DNA from: JABHGY01 sp964525185
GTDB taxonomy: Bacteria > Fidelibacterota > Marinisomatia > Marinisomatales > UBA1611
Direction: 5' to 3'
Assembly: GCA_964525185.1 (NCBI GenBank)
Contig: CAZGFQ010000005.1
Location: forward strand, 24,271 to 88,270
DNA length: 64,000 bases
The notes under the pieces are model-generated. The model was not told where the DNA came from and searched no databases. It was given only the letters and a program-made list of their open reading frames with translations. The number at the start of each line of letters is the position of its first letter. The first letter of the stretch is position 1. This document shows, piece after piece, positions 26,000 to 35,488 of the stretch. Position numbers and translations under genes: made by a program.

Positions 26000-28462
26000 A
26001 TGTTTAATAAATCAATCTTATTATCAATCATATTTTGTAGTTCGCTCCTTGTTGCGCAAGGGCATGTGGGACGTGGCGGTGGAGGTAGGCCGGCAATGGG
26101 GAAAATATCTGGCGTTGTGGTAGATTCACTGACGAGTCAAGAAATAGCGTATGCTTCCGTATCTGTGATAAATATGAAGACCAATGACATTGTTACAGGT
26201 GCAATCACGGATGAATCTGGATATTTTATCATAAATGGAATTTCGTTTGGACGTTTTTTGATTCGGGTTGAATTCATTGGATATAGTACTGCTGAAGTCG
26301 GCCCAATAAAAATGTTTCCAGGAGGTGGCTCTATGGAACCATTTCTAGGAAAAATATTGCTTCAACAAAAAACAATCGAACTAAGTGATGTGACGGTGAC
26401 TGCAGATAAACCAATTTTTACCCATTCTGTCGATAAAAAGATTTTTAACGTAGAGCAGAATACAACAACGACTGGTGGAAATGCGATTGATGTTTTAAGA
26501 CAAATTCCTGGAGTTGAAGTGGATATGAATGGAAAAGTAAGTCTTCGTGGAAATACAAATGTAAATTTACTCATTGATGGTAAATCCACTCGAATGGGCG
26601 GTGCAAATCAAGAAGCATTATTAGAAAATATTTTAGCGAATAATATTAGTGATGTTGAAGTCATTACTAATCCAGGTGCCAAATATGATCCTGATGGTAT
26701 GGCGGGTATTTTAAATATAGTATTGAAGGAAAATAAATTAGCTGGATTAAATGGAAGTTTTTCTTTAGGAACAGATTTTGGCGTCCGTAACAATGGGTCA
26801 GGTCAAATTAACTTTAAAAATAAACATTTTAACCTATTTTCAAATGTGGGTTTAAAAGCGCGTGTACGTAATCGAACTGGTGATAATGAGCAGATTATGA
26901 ATTTGGATGAAATGAGAACAGTCCTAAATGAAATCACTTCCAATGATAGGAATGGCTCAAATTTGTTTTTCAAGGGTGGTTTTGAATATTCTCCCAATCG
27001 ATTTCATTCAGCAGGTTTAGATTTAACTTATAGCGATGGTGGTGGAAAGGGAGATTCGCGCGTAGATTCAGATCATAGAGTCAATGGTTTACAATCCATT
27101 TATAATCGTGTAACAACGGGAACTGGTTTCCGCGATGGATTAGATATATCCTTTAGTTATGATCGCCATTTTCAAGATCCACGGCATAAATTGAATATTT
27201 TAGCGAGTAAATCAATAAATACAGACGATCATGACGATTCATTTGAAATGTTTTTAGAATCAGGTGACCCTGAAATATTGGATTTTTCCCCACAAGAAAA
27301 CGATAGACTTAAGTTAAATAATTCAACATTATTTCAAGCTGATTATGTCATCCCATTGGAAGAAATGAAAATTGAAGCTGGAATTAAATCAACAACCAGG
27401 ATTATGGATGATGATTTTTATTCTCAAACGATGGATGGTGAGACGGGTGAATGGATGGCAGATGATTCCTTGAATAATCGATTTAAATTTGATGAATCTA
27501 TTCATGCTGCTTATACACAATTATCACTTAACAAAGGGATGCTCCAAGGGCAGCTTGGTCTTCGTTATGAAATAGCACAGACACGATCAGAACTTGTTAC
27601 TACAAATGAATTATTTGACAATCCTTATAATAGTTTATTCCCGAGTGCATCCATTTCATTTGGTCCTTCAGGAATTTTTCAATTACAAGCGAGTTATAGT
27701 AAAAGAATAAATCGACCGTCAGCACGTAGATTAAATCCATTTCCAAATTATTCAAATAAAATGAATATGAGAATGGGAAATCCCTTTCTAAAACCTGAGT
27801 ATACAGATAGTTATGAACTGAATTTTTCAAAAATGAGCCGAAAATTATCTATTACTGCGAGTCTATACTATCGTCATATGGTTGATAAAATGCGACATCA
27901 TAAATATGTTAGGGAAGACGGTGTTGGCGTTACCACTCACGTGAATTATGATGATTCAAAAACATATGGCGGTGAATTAGTCCTTTCTGGGCAACTTGTA
28001 AAAGGATTACGAATCATGCTAAGTGGGAATGCTTACTTGGACGAGTATGATGCTTCAAGTCTTGGAATGGCAGAATATGATGCAGATGCCTTAGGTTTAT
28101 CTGGACGAGCTATGATTATGTGGAACATTACTAAGAATACCGAACTAATGTTAATGACATTCTATCGCGCTCCGATGGATATACCACTTGGAAGATTGAA
28201 TGCAATGTCGTTTACTACATTTTCTGTCAAACAATCATTTATGGATAAACGTATGAGTTTAGCTTTGAAAGTAAATGATCCATTAGATATTCAAGGATTT
28301 AGTTTTGAAGTTGGTGAAGATTACTGGAATCAATCTGGACTGTGGCGGTGGGACAGCAGATACTTTACTATTAATTGGGATTATCGATTTGGTAAAATGG
28401 AAAATGCCGGTAGAAAAGAGCGAGGTGGAATGGATAGAGAAGAAATGGATATGGGTTTTTAA
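26000..28462 (+). CDS. TonB-dependent outer-membrane receptor with carboxypeptidase-regulatory-like domain
   Basis: The 820-residue protein has a signal peptide ending near AQG, a glycine-rich linker (VGRGGGGRPAMG), a carboxypeptidase-D-regulatory-like beta domain (KISGVVVDSLTSQEIAYASVSV, about 33-120), a TonB plug (GNAIDVLRQIPGVEVDMNGKVSLRG, about 160-250) and a C-terminal barrel of the OMP_b-brl_3 type. Such proteins import large ligands (siderophores, peptides, glycans) across the outer membrane; the ligand is not evident. The C-terminal tail (GRKERGGMDREEMDMGF) is charged and unusual but ends in Phe. It stands alone between a 130-bp spacer and a terminator. Confidence 0.85.
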   Translation: MFNKSILLSIIFCSSLLVAQGHVGRGGGGRPAMGKISGVVVDSLTSQEIAYASVSVINMKTNDIVTGAITDESGYFIINGISFGRFLIRVEFIGYSTAEVGPIKMFPGGGSMEPFLGKILLQQKTIELSDVTVTADKPIFTHSVDKKIFNVEQNTTTTGGNAIDVLRQIPGVEVDMNGKVSLRGNTNVNLLIDGKSTRMGGANQEALLENILANNISDVEVITNPGAKYDPDGMAGILNIVLKENKLAGLNGSFSLGTDFGVRNNGSGQINFKNKHFNLFSNVGLKARVRNRTGDNEQIMNLDEMRTVLNEITSNDRNGSNLFFKGGFEYSPNRFHSAGLDLTYSDGGGKGDSRVDSDHRVNGLQSIYNRVTTGTGFRDGLDISFSYDRHFQDPRHKLNILASKSINTDDHDDSFEMFLESGDPEILDFSPQENDRLKLNNSTLFQADYVIPLEEMKIEAGIKSTTRIMDDDFYSQTMDGETGEWMADDSLNNRFKFDESIHAAYTQLSLNKGMLQGQLGLRYEIAQTRSELVTTNELFDNPYNSLFPSASISFGPSGIFQLQASYSKRINRPSARRLNPFPNYSNKMNMRMGNPFLKPEYTDSYELNFSKMSRKLSITASLYYRHMVDKMRHHKYVREDGVGVTTHVNYDDSKTYGGELVLSGQLVKGLRIMLSGNAYLDEYDASSLGMAEYDADALGLSGRAMIMWNITKNTELMLMTFYRAPMDIPLGRLNAMSFTTFSVKQSFMDKRMSLALKVNDPLDIQGFSFEVGEDYWNQSGLWRWDSRYFTINWDYRFGKMENAGRKERGGMDREEMDMGF

Positions 28463-28488
28463 TTCATAGTAATCCTTTATGAAACATT

Positions 28489-28520
28489 AAAAGCCCTGCA
28501 TATTTCTGTGGGGCTTTTTT
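28489..28520 (+). terminator. Rho-independent terminator after TonB receptor gene
   Basis: AAAAGCCC pairs with GGGCTTTT across a 14-base loop, and the right arm runs into a T-tract. It lies 26 bp after the receptor stop codon. Confidence 0.85.
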
Positions 28521-28523
28521 ATT

Positions 28524-28529
28524 TATAAT
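28524..28529 (+). promoter_or_regulatory. Possible -10 element of the alpha/beta hydrolase gene
   Basis: A perfect TATAAT lies 14 bases before the ATG at 28544, just after the terminator of the upstream gene. Transcription would start only a few bases before the start codon. No clear -35 is visible. Confidence 0.35.
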
Positions 28530-28543
28530 GTGTAATATTTTGC

Positions 28544-29332
28544 ATGGCAATTCTATCCATAAATAATTTTAAACTATATTATGAGGTCATTGGTGATGGA
28601 ATCCCCATATTATTTTTACATGGACTGGGATCCACAGGATTAGATTGGAAACCACAATATGATATATTGGGCGAAACGTATAAATGCATACTTCCAGATT
28701 TGCGTGGTCATGGCAACTCCGAAAAGCCAACCGGCCCTTTCTCAATACCCCAAATGGCGGATGATATAGTTCAATTAATAACTTCCATAGTAAACAAACC
28801 AGTACATGTTGTTGGTATTTCTATGGGTGGAGCCGTTGCATTCCAATTAGCCCATATTCGCCCCGATATCGTCAAAAGTATAGTTATTATTAATTCCATA
28901 TCGGATTGGCGAATGAAATCGTTTGGTGAGCGTATTAAACTTGGACAGAGAAAATTGATTGTACGTTTAATGGGTATGAAAAAAATGGGTGAAGTATTAG
29001 CAAACCGCTTATTGCCAAAATCAGAACATGAATCATTAAGATTAGATTTTATTGAAAAATGGGGAAAAAATGATACAAAAGCTTATTTAAAAAGTTTAAA
29101 TGCATTAGTGGATTGGTCCATTTCTTCAGATGATTTAATTCAAATGAAAATGCAATCTTTATTGATTGTATCCGACCAAGATTATTCACCTGTTTCAAAG
29201 AAAGAAAAAATTGCAAACCTAATGCCCAATGCAGAATTAAAAGTCATAAAAGATGCTCGCCACGCTGTAACAGTGGAACATCCGAATCAGGTGAATCAAC
29301 TATTGCAATCATTTTTTAATTCATTTCAATAA
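28544..29332 (+). CDS. Alpha/beta hydrolase
   Basis: The 262-residue cytoplasmic protein is an alpha/beta-hydrolase fold enzyme. It has the oxyanion segment FLHGLGSTGLDW, nucleophile elbow GISMGG with Ser93, an acid at about Asp211/Asp213 and catalytic His240 (DARHAVTVEHP). The PDLRGHGNSEKP segment is typical of esterase/epoxide-hydrolase-type members, but the substrate cannot be predicted. It is followed 19 bp later by a hotdog-fold gene. Confidence 0.82.
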   Translation: MAILSINNFKLYYEVIGDGIPILFLHGLGSTGLDWKPQYDILGETYKCILPDLRGHGNSEKPTGPFSIPQMADDIVQLITSIVNKPVHVVGISMGGAVAFQLAHIRPDIVKSIVIINSISDWRMKSFGERIKLGQRKLIVRLMGMKKMGEVLANRLLPKSEHESLRLDFIEKWGKNDTKAYLKSLNALVDWSISSDDLIQMKMQSLLIVSDQDYSPVSKKEKIANLMPNAELKVIKDARHAVTVEHPNQVNQLLQSFFNSFQ

Positions 29333-29351
29333 TCCATAGGATAAATAAATA

Positions 29352-29828
29352 ATGATTCCATCCCCACGCATGGCAACTTTGCAATTACGATTATTCGGAT
29401 GGAAATATGTAAAATTGATTTTCTGGCTACGTCCTCAAGTAATAGACATTTCGGAAAACCATTTAGTCGTAAAAATTCCACTGAATCGAAGAACTCGAAA
29501 CCATGTGCATTCTTTATATCTTGGAGCAATGACAGTTGGTGCAGAATTAGCCGGTGCAGGGTTGGTCGAATATCTTAAATCAGATATTGATAAAAGAGTC
29601 GTTTTGTTATTTAAAGATTATCAATCTTCATATTATAAACGGGCAGAAGGCGATACTCATTTTACGTGTTTAGATGGACAGAAAATAAAAAAAGCCATTC
29701 GACAAACTGCAAAAACAGGGAAACGAGTGACTATTCCCGTAAAGGTTGTCGCCACAGTTCCAAAATTATTAGGAGATGAACCAGTGGCGGAAATGACATT
29801 AGGACTCTCATTAAAGAAAAAGGATTAG
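29352..29828 (+). CDS. DUF4442 hotdog-fold protein
   Basis: The 158-residue protein resembles DUF4442 proteins, distant relatives of acyl-CoA thioesterases: NHLVVKIPLNRRTRNHVHSLYLGAMTVGAELAGA contains the hotdog central helix, followed by the LFKDYQSSYYKRAEGD beta segment. No classical thioesterase Asp/Glu residue stands out, so activity is uncertain. It sits between a hydrolase and fabH, which suggests a lipid-related role. AGGA precedes the start. Confidence 0.7.
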   Translation: MIPSPRMATLQLRLFGWKYVKLIFWLRPQVIDISENHLVVKIPLNRRTRNHVHSLYLGAMTVGAELAGAGLVEYLKSDIDKRVVLLFKDYQSSYYKRAEGDTHFTCLDGQKIKKAIRQTAKTGKRVTIPVKVVATVPKLLGDEPVAEMTLGLSLKKKD

Positions 29829-29857
29829 TCCGTCTTTTATTATAAATTATTAGGGAT

Positions 29858-29866
29858 TGTTATAAT
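29858..29866 (+). promoter_or_regulatory. Extended -10 promoter of fabH
   Basis: TGTTATAAT is a perfect extended -10 element 16 bases upstream of the fabH ATG, giving a leader of roughly ten bases that still holds the AGGA ribosome binding site. The -35 region (about 29838-29843) is weak, as is common with extended -10 promoters. Confidence 0.45.
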
Positions 29867-29882
29867 ACACTTAGGATAAATA

Positions 29883-30884
29883 ATGCAGCATTTACAAAAA
29901 ACAGCGATTGCTGGAGTAGGATTTCATGTTCCGGATCGCATTATAAAAAATTCAGATTTAGAGCAATGGATGGACACTTCAGATGAATGGATTACAGAAA
30001 GATCTGGAATAAAAGAAAGACGTTGGATTGAGAATGAAGGTGGTGCATCATCATTGGCTATACAAGCTGCAAAAAATGCTATGAATGATGCAGAAGTAAC
30101 ACCTGATGAAATTGATTTAGTGATTTGCGCTACCATTACTTCAGATTACTTTTTTCCTGGAATTAGTGCACAAGTCCAAGACGCACTAGGGTTGAATCAT
30201 GTAGGAGCATTTGATATTAAAGCTGCATGCCCGGCATTTGTATATGCACTATCAGTTGGAGATCAATATATTAAAACAGGCCATTCAAAAACTGTTTTAG
30301 TCATTGGGGCAGAAGTTCAATCAACCGCACTCGATATTTCAACAAAAGGCAGAGATATAGCTGTCCTTTTTGGAGATGGGGCAGGTGCAGCTATCCTGAA
30401 GCAAAGTGAGAATGAAAGTGCTATATTGTCTACACATTTACACACAGAAGGAAAATATTTGAAAGAATTATGGTGTGAAGGGCCTGCATCAAAGTTTAAT
30501 CCAAGAATATCCAAAGAAATGCTAGATGAGGGGCGACAATACCCATTTATGAATGGTAGAGAAGTTTTTAAAAATGCAGTTAGGAGATTTCCTCAAGTTA
30601 TTCATGAAGCAATGAATGCAAACCAATTAACAATTGATGATGTTGCACAAATAATTCCACACCAAGCAAACTTAAGAATTTCTCAAGCCGTCGCAAAACG
30701 AATGAAAATTTCTATGGATAAAGTTTATAGCAATATCCATAAATATGGAAATACCACAGCTGCATCAATACCAATTGCATTAACTGAAGCTCGAAATGAA
30801 GGAAAATTTTCACGAGGTGATCATATCATTCTTGCAGCTTTTGGAGCAGGATTTCGTTGGGCATCAGCGGCAATAAAATGGTAA
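29883..30884 (+). CDS. fabH: 3-oxoacyl-ACP synthase III
   Basis: FabH (KAS III) condenses acetyl-CoA or another acyl-CoA primer with malonyl-ACP to start fatty acid synthesis. The 333-residue protein has the Cys116-His260-Asn290 triad in DIKAACPAFVYAL, IIPHQANLRI and HKYGNTTAAS, with the usual GDGAGAAIL segment. Primer preference (straight or branched) cannot be read. It follows an extended -10 element and is the last gene before a 400-bp spacer. Confidence 0.93.
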   Translation: MQHLQKTAIAGVGFHVPDRIIKNSDLEQWMDTSDEWITERSGIKERRWIENEGGASSLAIQAAKNAMNDAEVTPDEIDLVICATITSDYFFPGISAQVQDALGLNHVGAFDIKAACPAFVYALSVGDQYIKTGHSKTVLVIGAEVQSTALDISTKGRDIAVLFGDGAGAAILKQSENESAILSTHLHTEGKYLKELWCEGPASKFNPRISKEMLDEGRQYPFMNGREVFKNAVRRFPQVIHEAMNANQLTIDDVAQIIPHQANLRISQAVAKRMKISMDKVYSNIHKYGNTTAASIPIALTEARNEGKFSRGDHIILAAFGAGFRWASAAIKW

Positions 30885-30982
30885 AAATGGCCTGAGAACT
30901 ACCTAGAACCTATATTCTTGTTTCTTTTATAAGAAATACTTTACATTTCATCATCCAGATTTAACATACCAAGGAGGGAATT

Positions 30983-31099
30983 GTGAAAAATCGTATGATG
31001 CTAATATTAATCTTTTTGGGCCTAGCCTTTTATATTGTTAACAAGATAGCGCCCCCAGAAGATTCAATAGCTCAGTCTGCAATGCTTATATTTATTTAA
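30983..31099 (+). CDS. Predicted 38-residue small membrane protein
   Basis: A GTG start is preceded at 4 bases by AAGGAGGG, the strongest ribosome binding site in the window. The frame runs 38 codons to TAA and encodes a single hydrophobic span (MLILIFLGLAFYIV), then a short polar stretch with KIAPPED and a hydrophobic C-terminus. It fills the first part of a 407-bp gap between fabH and lepA that has no other gene. I recognise no family. The excellent ribosome binding site is the main evidence that it is translated. Confidence 0.55.
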   Translation: MKNRMMLILIFLGLAFYIVNKIAPPEDSIAQSAMLIFI

Positions 31100-31290
31100 G
31101 CGTCGTCTCAATATTAATGAATATATATGCTCTTTTTTCTTATTTAAGAGTATAAACAATCCTGGAAATGTAAATTTTCCCACAATACTAATGTGGAAAT
31201 CAATTTAGATATTTTCTTAAATTCCGATTATTTTTTATAAATAGGTATTTCTCTGCCAATTTTCGGCTAATGTTCCCTTAATTTCCGCCG
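31100..31290 (+). other. Non-coding spacer upstream of lepA
   Basis: The stretch holds two weak hairpins (around 31129-31154, and a TTTCC-CACA/TGTGGAAA stem near 31176-31199) and no open frame of note. It probably contains the lepA promoter; I see no convincing -35/-10 pair or known riboswitch. Confidence 0.4.
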
Positions 31291-33093
31291 ATGAAAACCA
31301 GCCACATACGCAATTTTTGTATTATAGCTCATATTGACCACGGAAAATCCACTCTGGCCGATCGTCTTTTGGAAGAAACGAGTACTCTAACGAAAAAAGA
31401 TATGAAAGCTCAAGTATTAGATAGCATGGATTTGGAACGAGAGCGTGGTATCACAATCAAAAGCCACCCCATTCAAATGCACTACACGCATACGGATGGT
31501 ATAGAATATATTTTTAATTTAATTGATACGCCTGGACATGTAGATTTCTCTTATGAAGTAAGTCGTTCATTAGCTGCGTGTGAAGGTGCGTTATTATTAG
31601 TCGATGCGGCGCAAGGCGTTGAAGCCCAAACGGTTAGTAATACATATTTAGCAATTGAAAATGATTTAGTTTTAATCCCTGTTATTAATAAAGTTGACCT
31701 ACCTGTGGCCAGAGTCGAAGAAGTCACTCGCCAAATCATAGAATTAATTGGATGCGATGAAAAGGAAATAATTTCATCAAGCGCAAAGTCAGGCATTGGA
31801 ATTTCAGATATTTTTGACGCTGTAATTAATAGAATTCCTGCCCCTCAAGACAATTCAGAAGAACCGACTCGTGCTTTAATTTTTGATTCTATGTATGATA
31901 ATTACCGTGGTGCAATTCCATATGTTCGTGTATTTGACGGTGTTTTAAAAGCTGGGATGAGTGCTCAGTTTTTCGCTCATGGTGAATCATATGATATTAC
32001 AGAAGTAGGTCACTTTATTCTGAAACATGTTAAAACCGATGAATTGAAAGCTGGCGATGTAGGCTATGTGATTGCAAGTATTCGAGATATGGGGCATATT
32101 CTTCCTGGTGATACAATATCCGTAAAAGAAAATTTAGCTGAAGTAAGACTACCTGGATTTAAAAAAGTGAAACCCATGGTTTTTTCTGGTCTATACCCAG
32201 CGGAGGCAGATGATTACGAACAATTACGGATGGCATTGGATAAATTAAAACTCAATGATGCATCGCTAGATTATATTCCTGAAACGAGTGAAGCTTTAGG
32301 GTTTGGTTTCCGTTGTGGCTTCCTAGGATTACTTCATCTAGAAATAATTCAAGAAAGATTAGAGAGAGAATTCAACCTAACTCTTGTAACAACAACACCT
32401 AACGTCATTTATCAGGTTGAAGTGGCCGACGGCCAAATAATTGAGGTAGATACACCAGCTAAAATGCCTGCATTAGGAGAAATAAACTCTATAAGGGAAC
32501 CTATTGTAACTGCAGAAATAATAACACCAAAAGAATTTATTGGTGGAATTATGAGTTTATGTCAAAAGAAGCGAGGCGTATACATTAATACGCAATATTT
32601 ATCCCCAGAAAAAGCTCAACTCCATTATGAATTACCATTAGGAGAAATCATTTTTGATTTTTATGATAAACTTAAAAGTATATCAAAGGGGTACGCTAGT
32701 TTTGATTATGAATTCAAGGAATTCTTAGATGGTAAATTACAAAAGTTAGATATTCTCATTCATGGTGAGCCTGTGGATGCATTGTCCACAATTTGCCACA
32801 CAGACGATGCATATCATCGTGGGGTTGCTTTATGTAGTAAACTAAAAGAATTAATTCCTCGTCAAATGTTTGATGTGGCTATTCAAGCATCGCTGGGGTC
32901 ACGTGTCATTGCTCGATCGACTGTAAAGCAAGTCAAGAAAAATGTTACGGCAAAATGTTATGGTGGTGATATTTCCCGAAAGAGAAAATTATGGGAAAAG
33001 CAGAAAAAAGGCAAAAAGCGAATGAAAATGATTGGGAAAGTAGAAGTACCACAAGAAGCATTATTAGCCGTACTGCAAATTGATGAGGACTAA
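31291..33093 (+). CDS. lepA: Elongation factor 4 (LepA)
   Basis: LepA/EF4 is a ribosome-associated translational GTPase acting in initiation and back-translocation. The 600-residue length, P-loop AHIDHGKST (13-21), ERGITIKS, DTPGHVDFSYEVSRSL, NKVDLP and the C-terminal LepA domain with KKNVTAKCYGGDISRKRKLWEKQKKGKKRMK are diagnostic. The next gene begins on the last base of its stop codon. Confidence 0.97.
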   Translation: MKTSHIRNFCIIAHIDHGKSTLADRLLEETSTLTKKDMKAQVLDSMDLERERGITIKSHPIQMHYTHTDGIEYIFNLIDTPGHVDFSYEVSRSLAACEGALLLVDAAQGVEAQTVSNTYLAIENDLVLIPVINKVDLPVARVEEVTRQIIELIGCDEKEIISSSAKSGIGISDIFDAVINRIPAPQDNSEEPTRALIFDSMYDNYRGAIPYVRVFDGVLKAGMSAQFFAHGESYDITEVGHFILKHVKTDELKAGDVGYVIASIRDMGHILPGDTISVKENLAEVRLPGFKKVKPMVFSGLYPAEADDYEQLRMALDKLKLNDASLDYIPETSEALGFGFRCGFLGLLHLEIIQERLEREFNLTLVTTTPNVIYQVEVADGQIIEVDTPAKMPALGEINSIREPIVTAEIITPKEFIGGIMSLCQKKRGVYINTQYLSPEKAQLHYELPLGEIIFDFYDKLKSISKGYASFDYEFKEFLDGKLQKLDILIHGEPVDALSTICHTDDAYHRGVALCSKLKELIPRQMFDVAIQASLGSRVIARSTVKQVKKNVTAKCYGGDISRKRKLWEKQKKGKKRMKMIGKVEVPQEALLAVLQIDED

Positions 33094-33809
33094 TGAGAGA
33101 GTATTATTCTTTATCAAAATCTCCTTTTTATAGTTTTATTTTTACCGTCCCTTTATTCGTCTTATATGAAATTGGCGTAATTGCTGTTGCAGATAATGAC
33201 ATTTATATTTTGCGTAATGGCGCTGATGTTTTTCTAAGGCAAATTCTTGAAACATTTGGCGTAATGGGTTTATATGGATTCTCTGGGTTAGTATTTGTTG
33301 GGTTCTTAGCTACCTTTATGTATCAAAGGCATACCTGGGAAGAAACAACCCTTAATAGAAATACTCTATTAGGAATGCTTTTAGAAAGTATATTTTGGGC
33401 TGTATTGCTATATTTTTCTCTTGCTCAAGTTATGCTAACATTAATGAATCCAAATGGAATAATGATGACTCAACAAGTTGTTTTAGCGTTAGGTGCAGGC
33501 CTTTATGAAGAATTTTTATTTCGTGTATTACTTATTGCAGGGATAGGGGCATTATTAACACTTCTTTTTCAATGGAATGAATCTTTAAGTAAATGGACGG
33601 CCATGTTTATTTCTGCGATTATATTTTCACTTTTCCACTTTATTGGAGATTTTGGTGATGATTTCCATTTTAATTTATTTCTTATTCGATTTGTAGCAGG
33701 ATTAATTTTAGGATCATTATATATGTTGCGGGGGTTTGGAATAACAGCATATGCCCATAGTATTTATGATTTAATTGTTTTAACTCGAATGACAACAATC
33801 GGATATTGA
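33093..33809 (+). CDS. CPBP-family intramembrane metalloprotease (Rce1-like)
   Basis: The 238-residue protein has about seven spans and the CPBP/Abi motifs: EEFLFR (EExxxR), FSLFHFIGDF with a conserved His, and AYAHSIYDL. These glutamate/histidine residues form the active site of Rce1-type intramembrane proteases, which in bacteria are linked to protein maturation or bacteriocin immunity. The start overlaps the lepA stop by one base, so it is coupled to lepA. Confidence 0.85.
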   Translation: MREYYSLSKSPFYSFIFTVPLFVLYEIGVIAVADNDIYILRNGADVFLRQILETFGVMGLYGFSGLVFVGFLATFMYQRHTWEETTLNRNTLLGMLLESIFWAVLLYFSLAQVMLTLMNPNGIMMTQQVVLALGAGLYEEFLFRVLLIAGIGALLTLLFQWNESLSKWTAMFISAIIFSLFHFIGDFGDDFHFNLFLIRFVAGLILGSLYMLRGFGITAYAHSIYDLIVLTRMTTIGY

Positions 33810-33839
33810 CATCAATAAATAAACCGTAAATTCAGCACT

Positions 33840-34673
33840 ATGAAAAACACATTTATACTTACATTTCTTACAGCATTGGTACCCATATTTCTTTTCGGAG
33901 AAGGTTTAGAATATGCTCGCATATCTATTGTTCCAGAATATGAAGGAAACAATATTGTAATATTTATTAGCGGCAAAACAGATTCTACTGGCATGGATGG
34001 CACATTAGAATTTGCGATTCCTCAAGAAACAGATTCATTAATGCAGATCAAATTCATTGGTGAAAATGATGTTGACGTTCAGCCATTTCCGTACGGTAGT
34101 AATGGTGAAAATAATTGGGTGAATGCAGGTGACATTACTGGTGAATTTGCTTTTATGATCATTAGCCACCATTTCCATAATCCTGGGAAACGAGATTTCA
34201 CATTCAATATGGAATTTAACCAAATGATTCATGCCGTTTCACTTGAGATTCAAGAGCCACCGATGGCAACACAATTTCATTCATCTGAATCGGAAGCTGA
34301 AATTGAAGACGATCCACATGGACAAAAGATCCATAGAGTGCATTTACATGAGTTTGAACCTGGGACTAAAAAATCCATTCATATATCTTATAATAATGAG
34401 CGTGGAATAACAACCAAAGGTATGTTGCAAGAAATGATGGGAAATCAAAGTGATATGCCGCCTGCACGGGCGCAAAGAGAGATTGAACCGGTTGTAAGGC
34501 ATAAATTATACTTATGGCAACCAACTGTCATCGCACTTATGTTAGCTATTATTATTGGATTTATATATTCTCAACAATCAACTTCGACTGAGCCAAAAGA
34601 TTGTCCATCGTGCAATGCGCCCATAGCTAAAGGGGCAAAGTTTTGTGCAGAGTGTGGAAGGAAATTAGTATGA
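33840..34673 (+). CDS. Exported membrane-anchored protein with C-terminal zinc ribbon
   Basis: The 277-residue protein has an N-terminal signal peptide (about 1-20), a beta-rich extracytoplasmic domain, a transmembrane helix at about 225-245 (PTVIALMLAIIIGFIYS) and a cytoplasmic double-CxxC zinc ribbon at the very C-terminus (CPSCNAPIAKGAKFCAECGRKLV). I recognise no named family. The layout suggests a sensor or scaffold across the inner membrane. It is coupled to lgt by an ATGA overlap. TTGACA and TAAATT lie upstream with a short 15-base spacing. Confidence 0.7.
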   Translation: MKNTFILTFLTALVPIFLFGEGLEYARISIVPEYEGNNIVIFISGKTDSTGMDGTLEFAIPQETDSLMQIKFIGENDVDVQPFPYGSNGENNWVNAGDITGEFAFMIISHHFHNPGKRDFTFNMEFNQMIHAVSLEIQEPPMATQFHSSESEAEIEDDPHGQKIHRVHLHEFEPGTKKSIHISYNNERGITTKGMLQEMMGNQSDMPPARAQREIEPVVRHKLYLWQPTVIALMLAIIIGFIYSQQSTSTEPKDCPSCNAPIAKGAKFCAECGRKLV

Positions 34674-35488
34674 TCCCCATTTTGTTTAAAATTGGCCCAT
34701 TAACTATTTATTCATACGGCGCAGCATTAGTTGTAGCCTTTTATACAACCTATTTTCTATTAAGCCGTGAATTAAAGCGATTGAAGTATGATGAAAAATT
34801 AGCTTCTGATATGATTTTTGCAGCAGCTGTCGGCGGTATTCTTGGTTCAAAAATATATTATTTGATTGAGAATTATGATCGAGTCATAGAAGACCCAACG
34901 GGTATGATATTTAGTGGTTCAGGGCTTGTTTTTTTAGGTGGTCTCATGGGAGGGACTCTTGGAGTAACTCATATTTTGAAAAAAAATGGTCTTCCATGGT
35001 TAGTATTTGCTGATATTGTAGCCCCTTTATTGATTCTAGGATATGCAATTGGTCGAGTTGGATGTTTACTTGTTGGTGACGATTATGGGCTCCCAACACA
35101 TTTGCCTTGGGGTTTAACCTTTAAAGATGGTTTGCCTCCAACTTCCACTCATAGTTTTGCTCTATATTATCCTTGGGTAGATTTAACTGGGTTTGAGCCT
35201 GGATGGTTGAAAGTGCACCCAACACAACTATATGAAACATTGACAGGTTTAGCGATATTTGCATTCCTGTGGTCGAAAAGACACCGAGTGAAGGTTGTGG
35301 GTAGTCTATTTTTTACTTATTTGATTTTGGCTGGTTTGGAACGGTTTTTAGTTGAGTTTATAAGAACAAATGATAAATATTTATTTGATGTATTTTCTGG
35401 AGCACAAGTCATTTCATTGGTTATGATAATGATTGGAACATATTTTCTTCTCTATCCGTTCAAAAAGGATGAAGATTTCGAAAAATAA
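34670..35488 (+). CDS. lgt: Prolipoprotein diacylglyceryl transferase
   Basis: Lgt transfers diacylglycerol from phosphatidylglycerol to the lipobox cysteine of prolipoproteins. The 272-residue polytopic protein has the Lgt signature region GRVGCLLVGDDYG (the form seen in FCB bacteria), HPTQLYETLTGL and a RFLVEFIR segment. The ATG at 34670 sits in the ATGA overlap with the previous stop and is preferred over an in-frame start at 34643. Several predicted lipoproteins in this window would be its substrates. Confidence 0.88.
   Translation: MIPILFKIGPLTIYSYGAALVVAFYTTYFLLSRELKRLKYDEKLASDMIFAAAVGGILGSKIYYLIENYDRVIEDPTGMIFSGSGLVFLGGLMGGTLGVTHILKKNGLPWLVFADIVAPLLILGYAIGRVGCLLVGDDYGLPTHLPWGLTFKDGLPPTSTHSFALYYPWVDLTGFEPGWLKVHPTQLYETLTGLAIFAFLWSKRHRVKVVGSLFFTYLILAGLERFLVEFIRTNDKYLFDVFSGAQVISLVMIMIGTYFLLYPFKKDEDFEK

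Noticed and set aside
31129..31199. Hairpins between the small gene and lepA as terminators or riboswitch parts
   Set aside because: Neither is followed by a T-run, and no known riboswitch core can be recognised.
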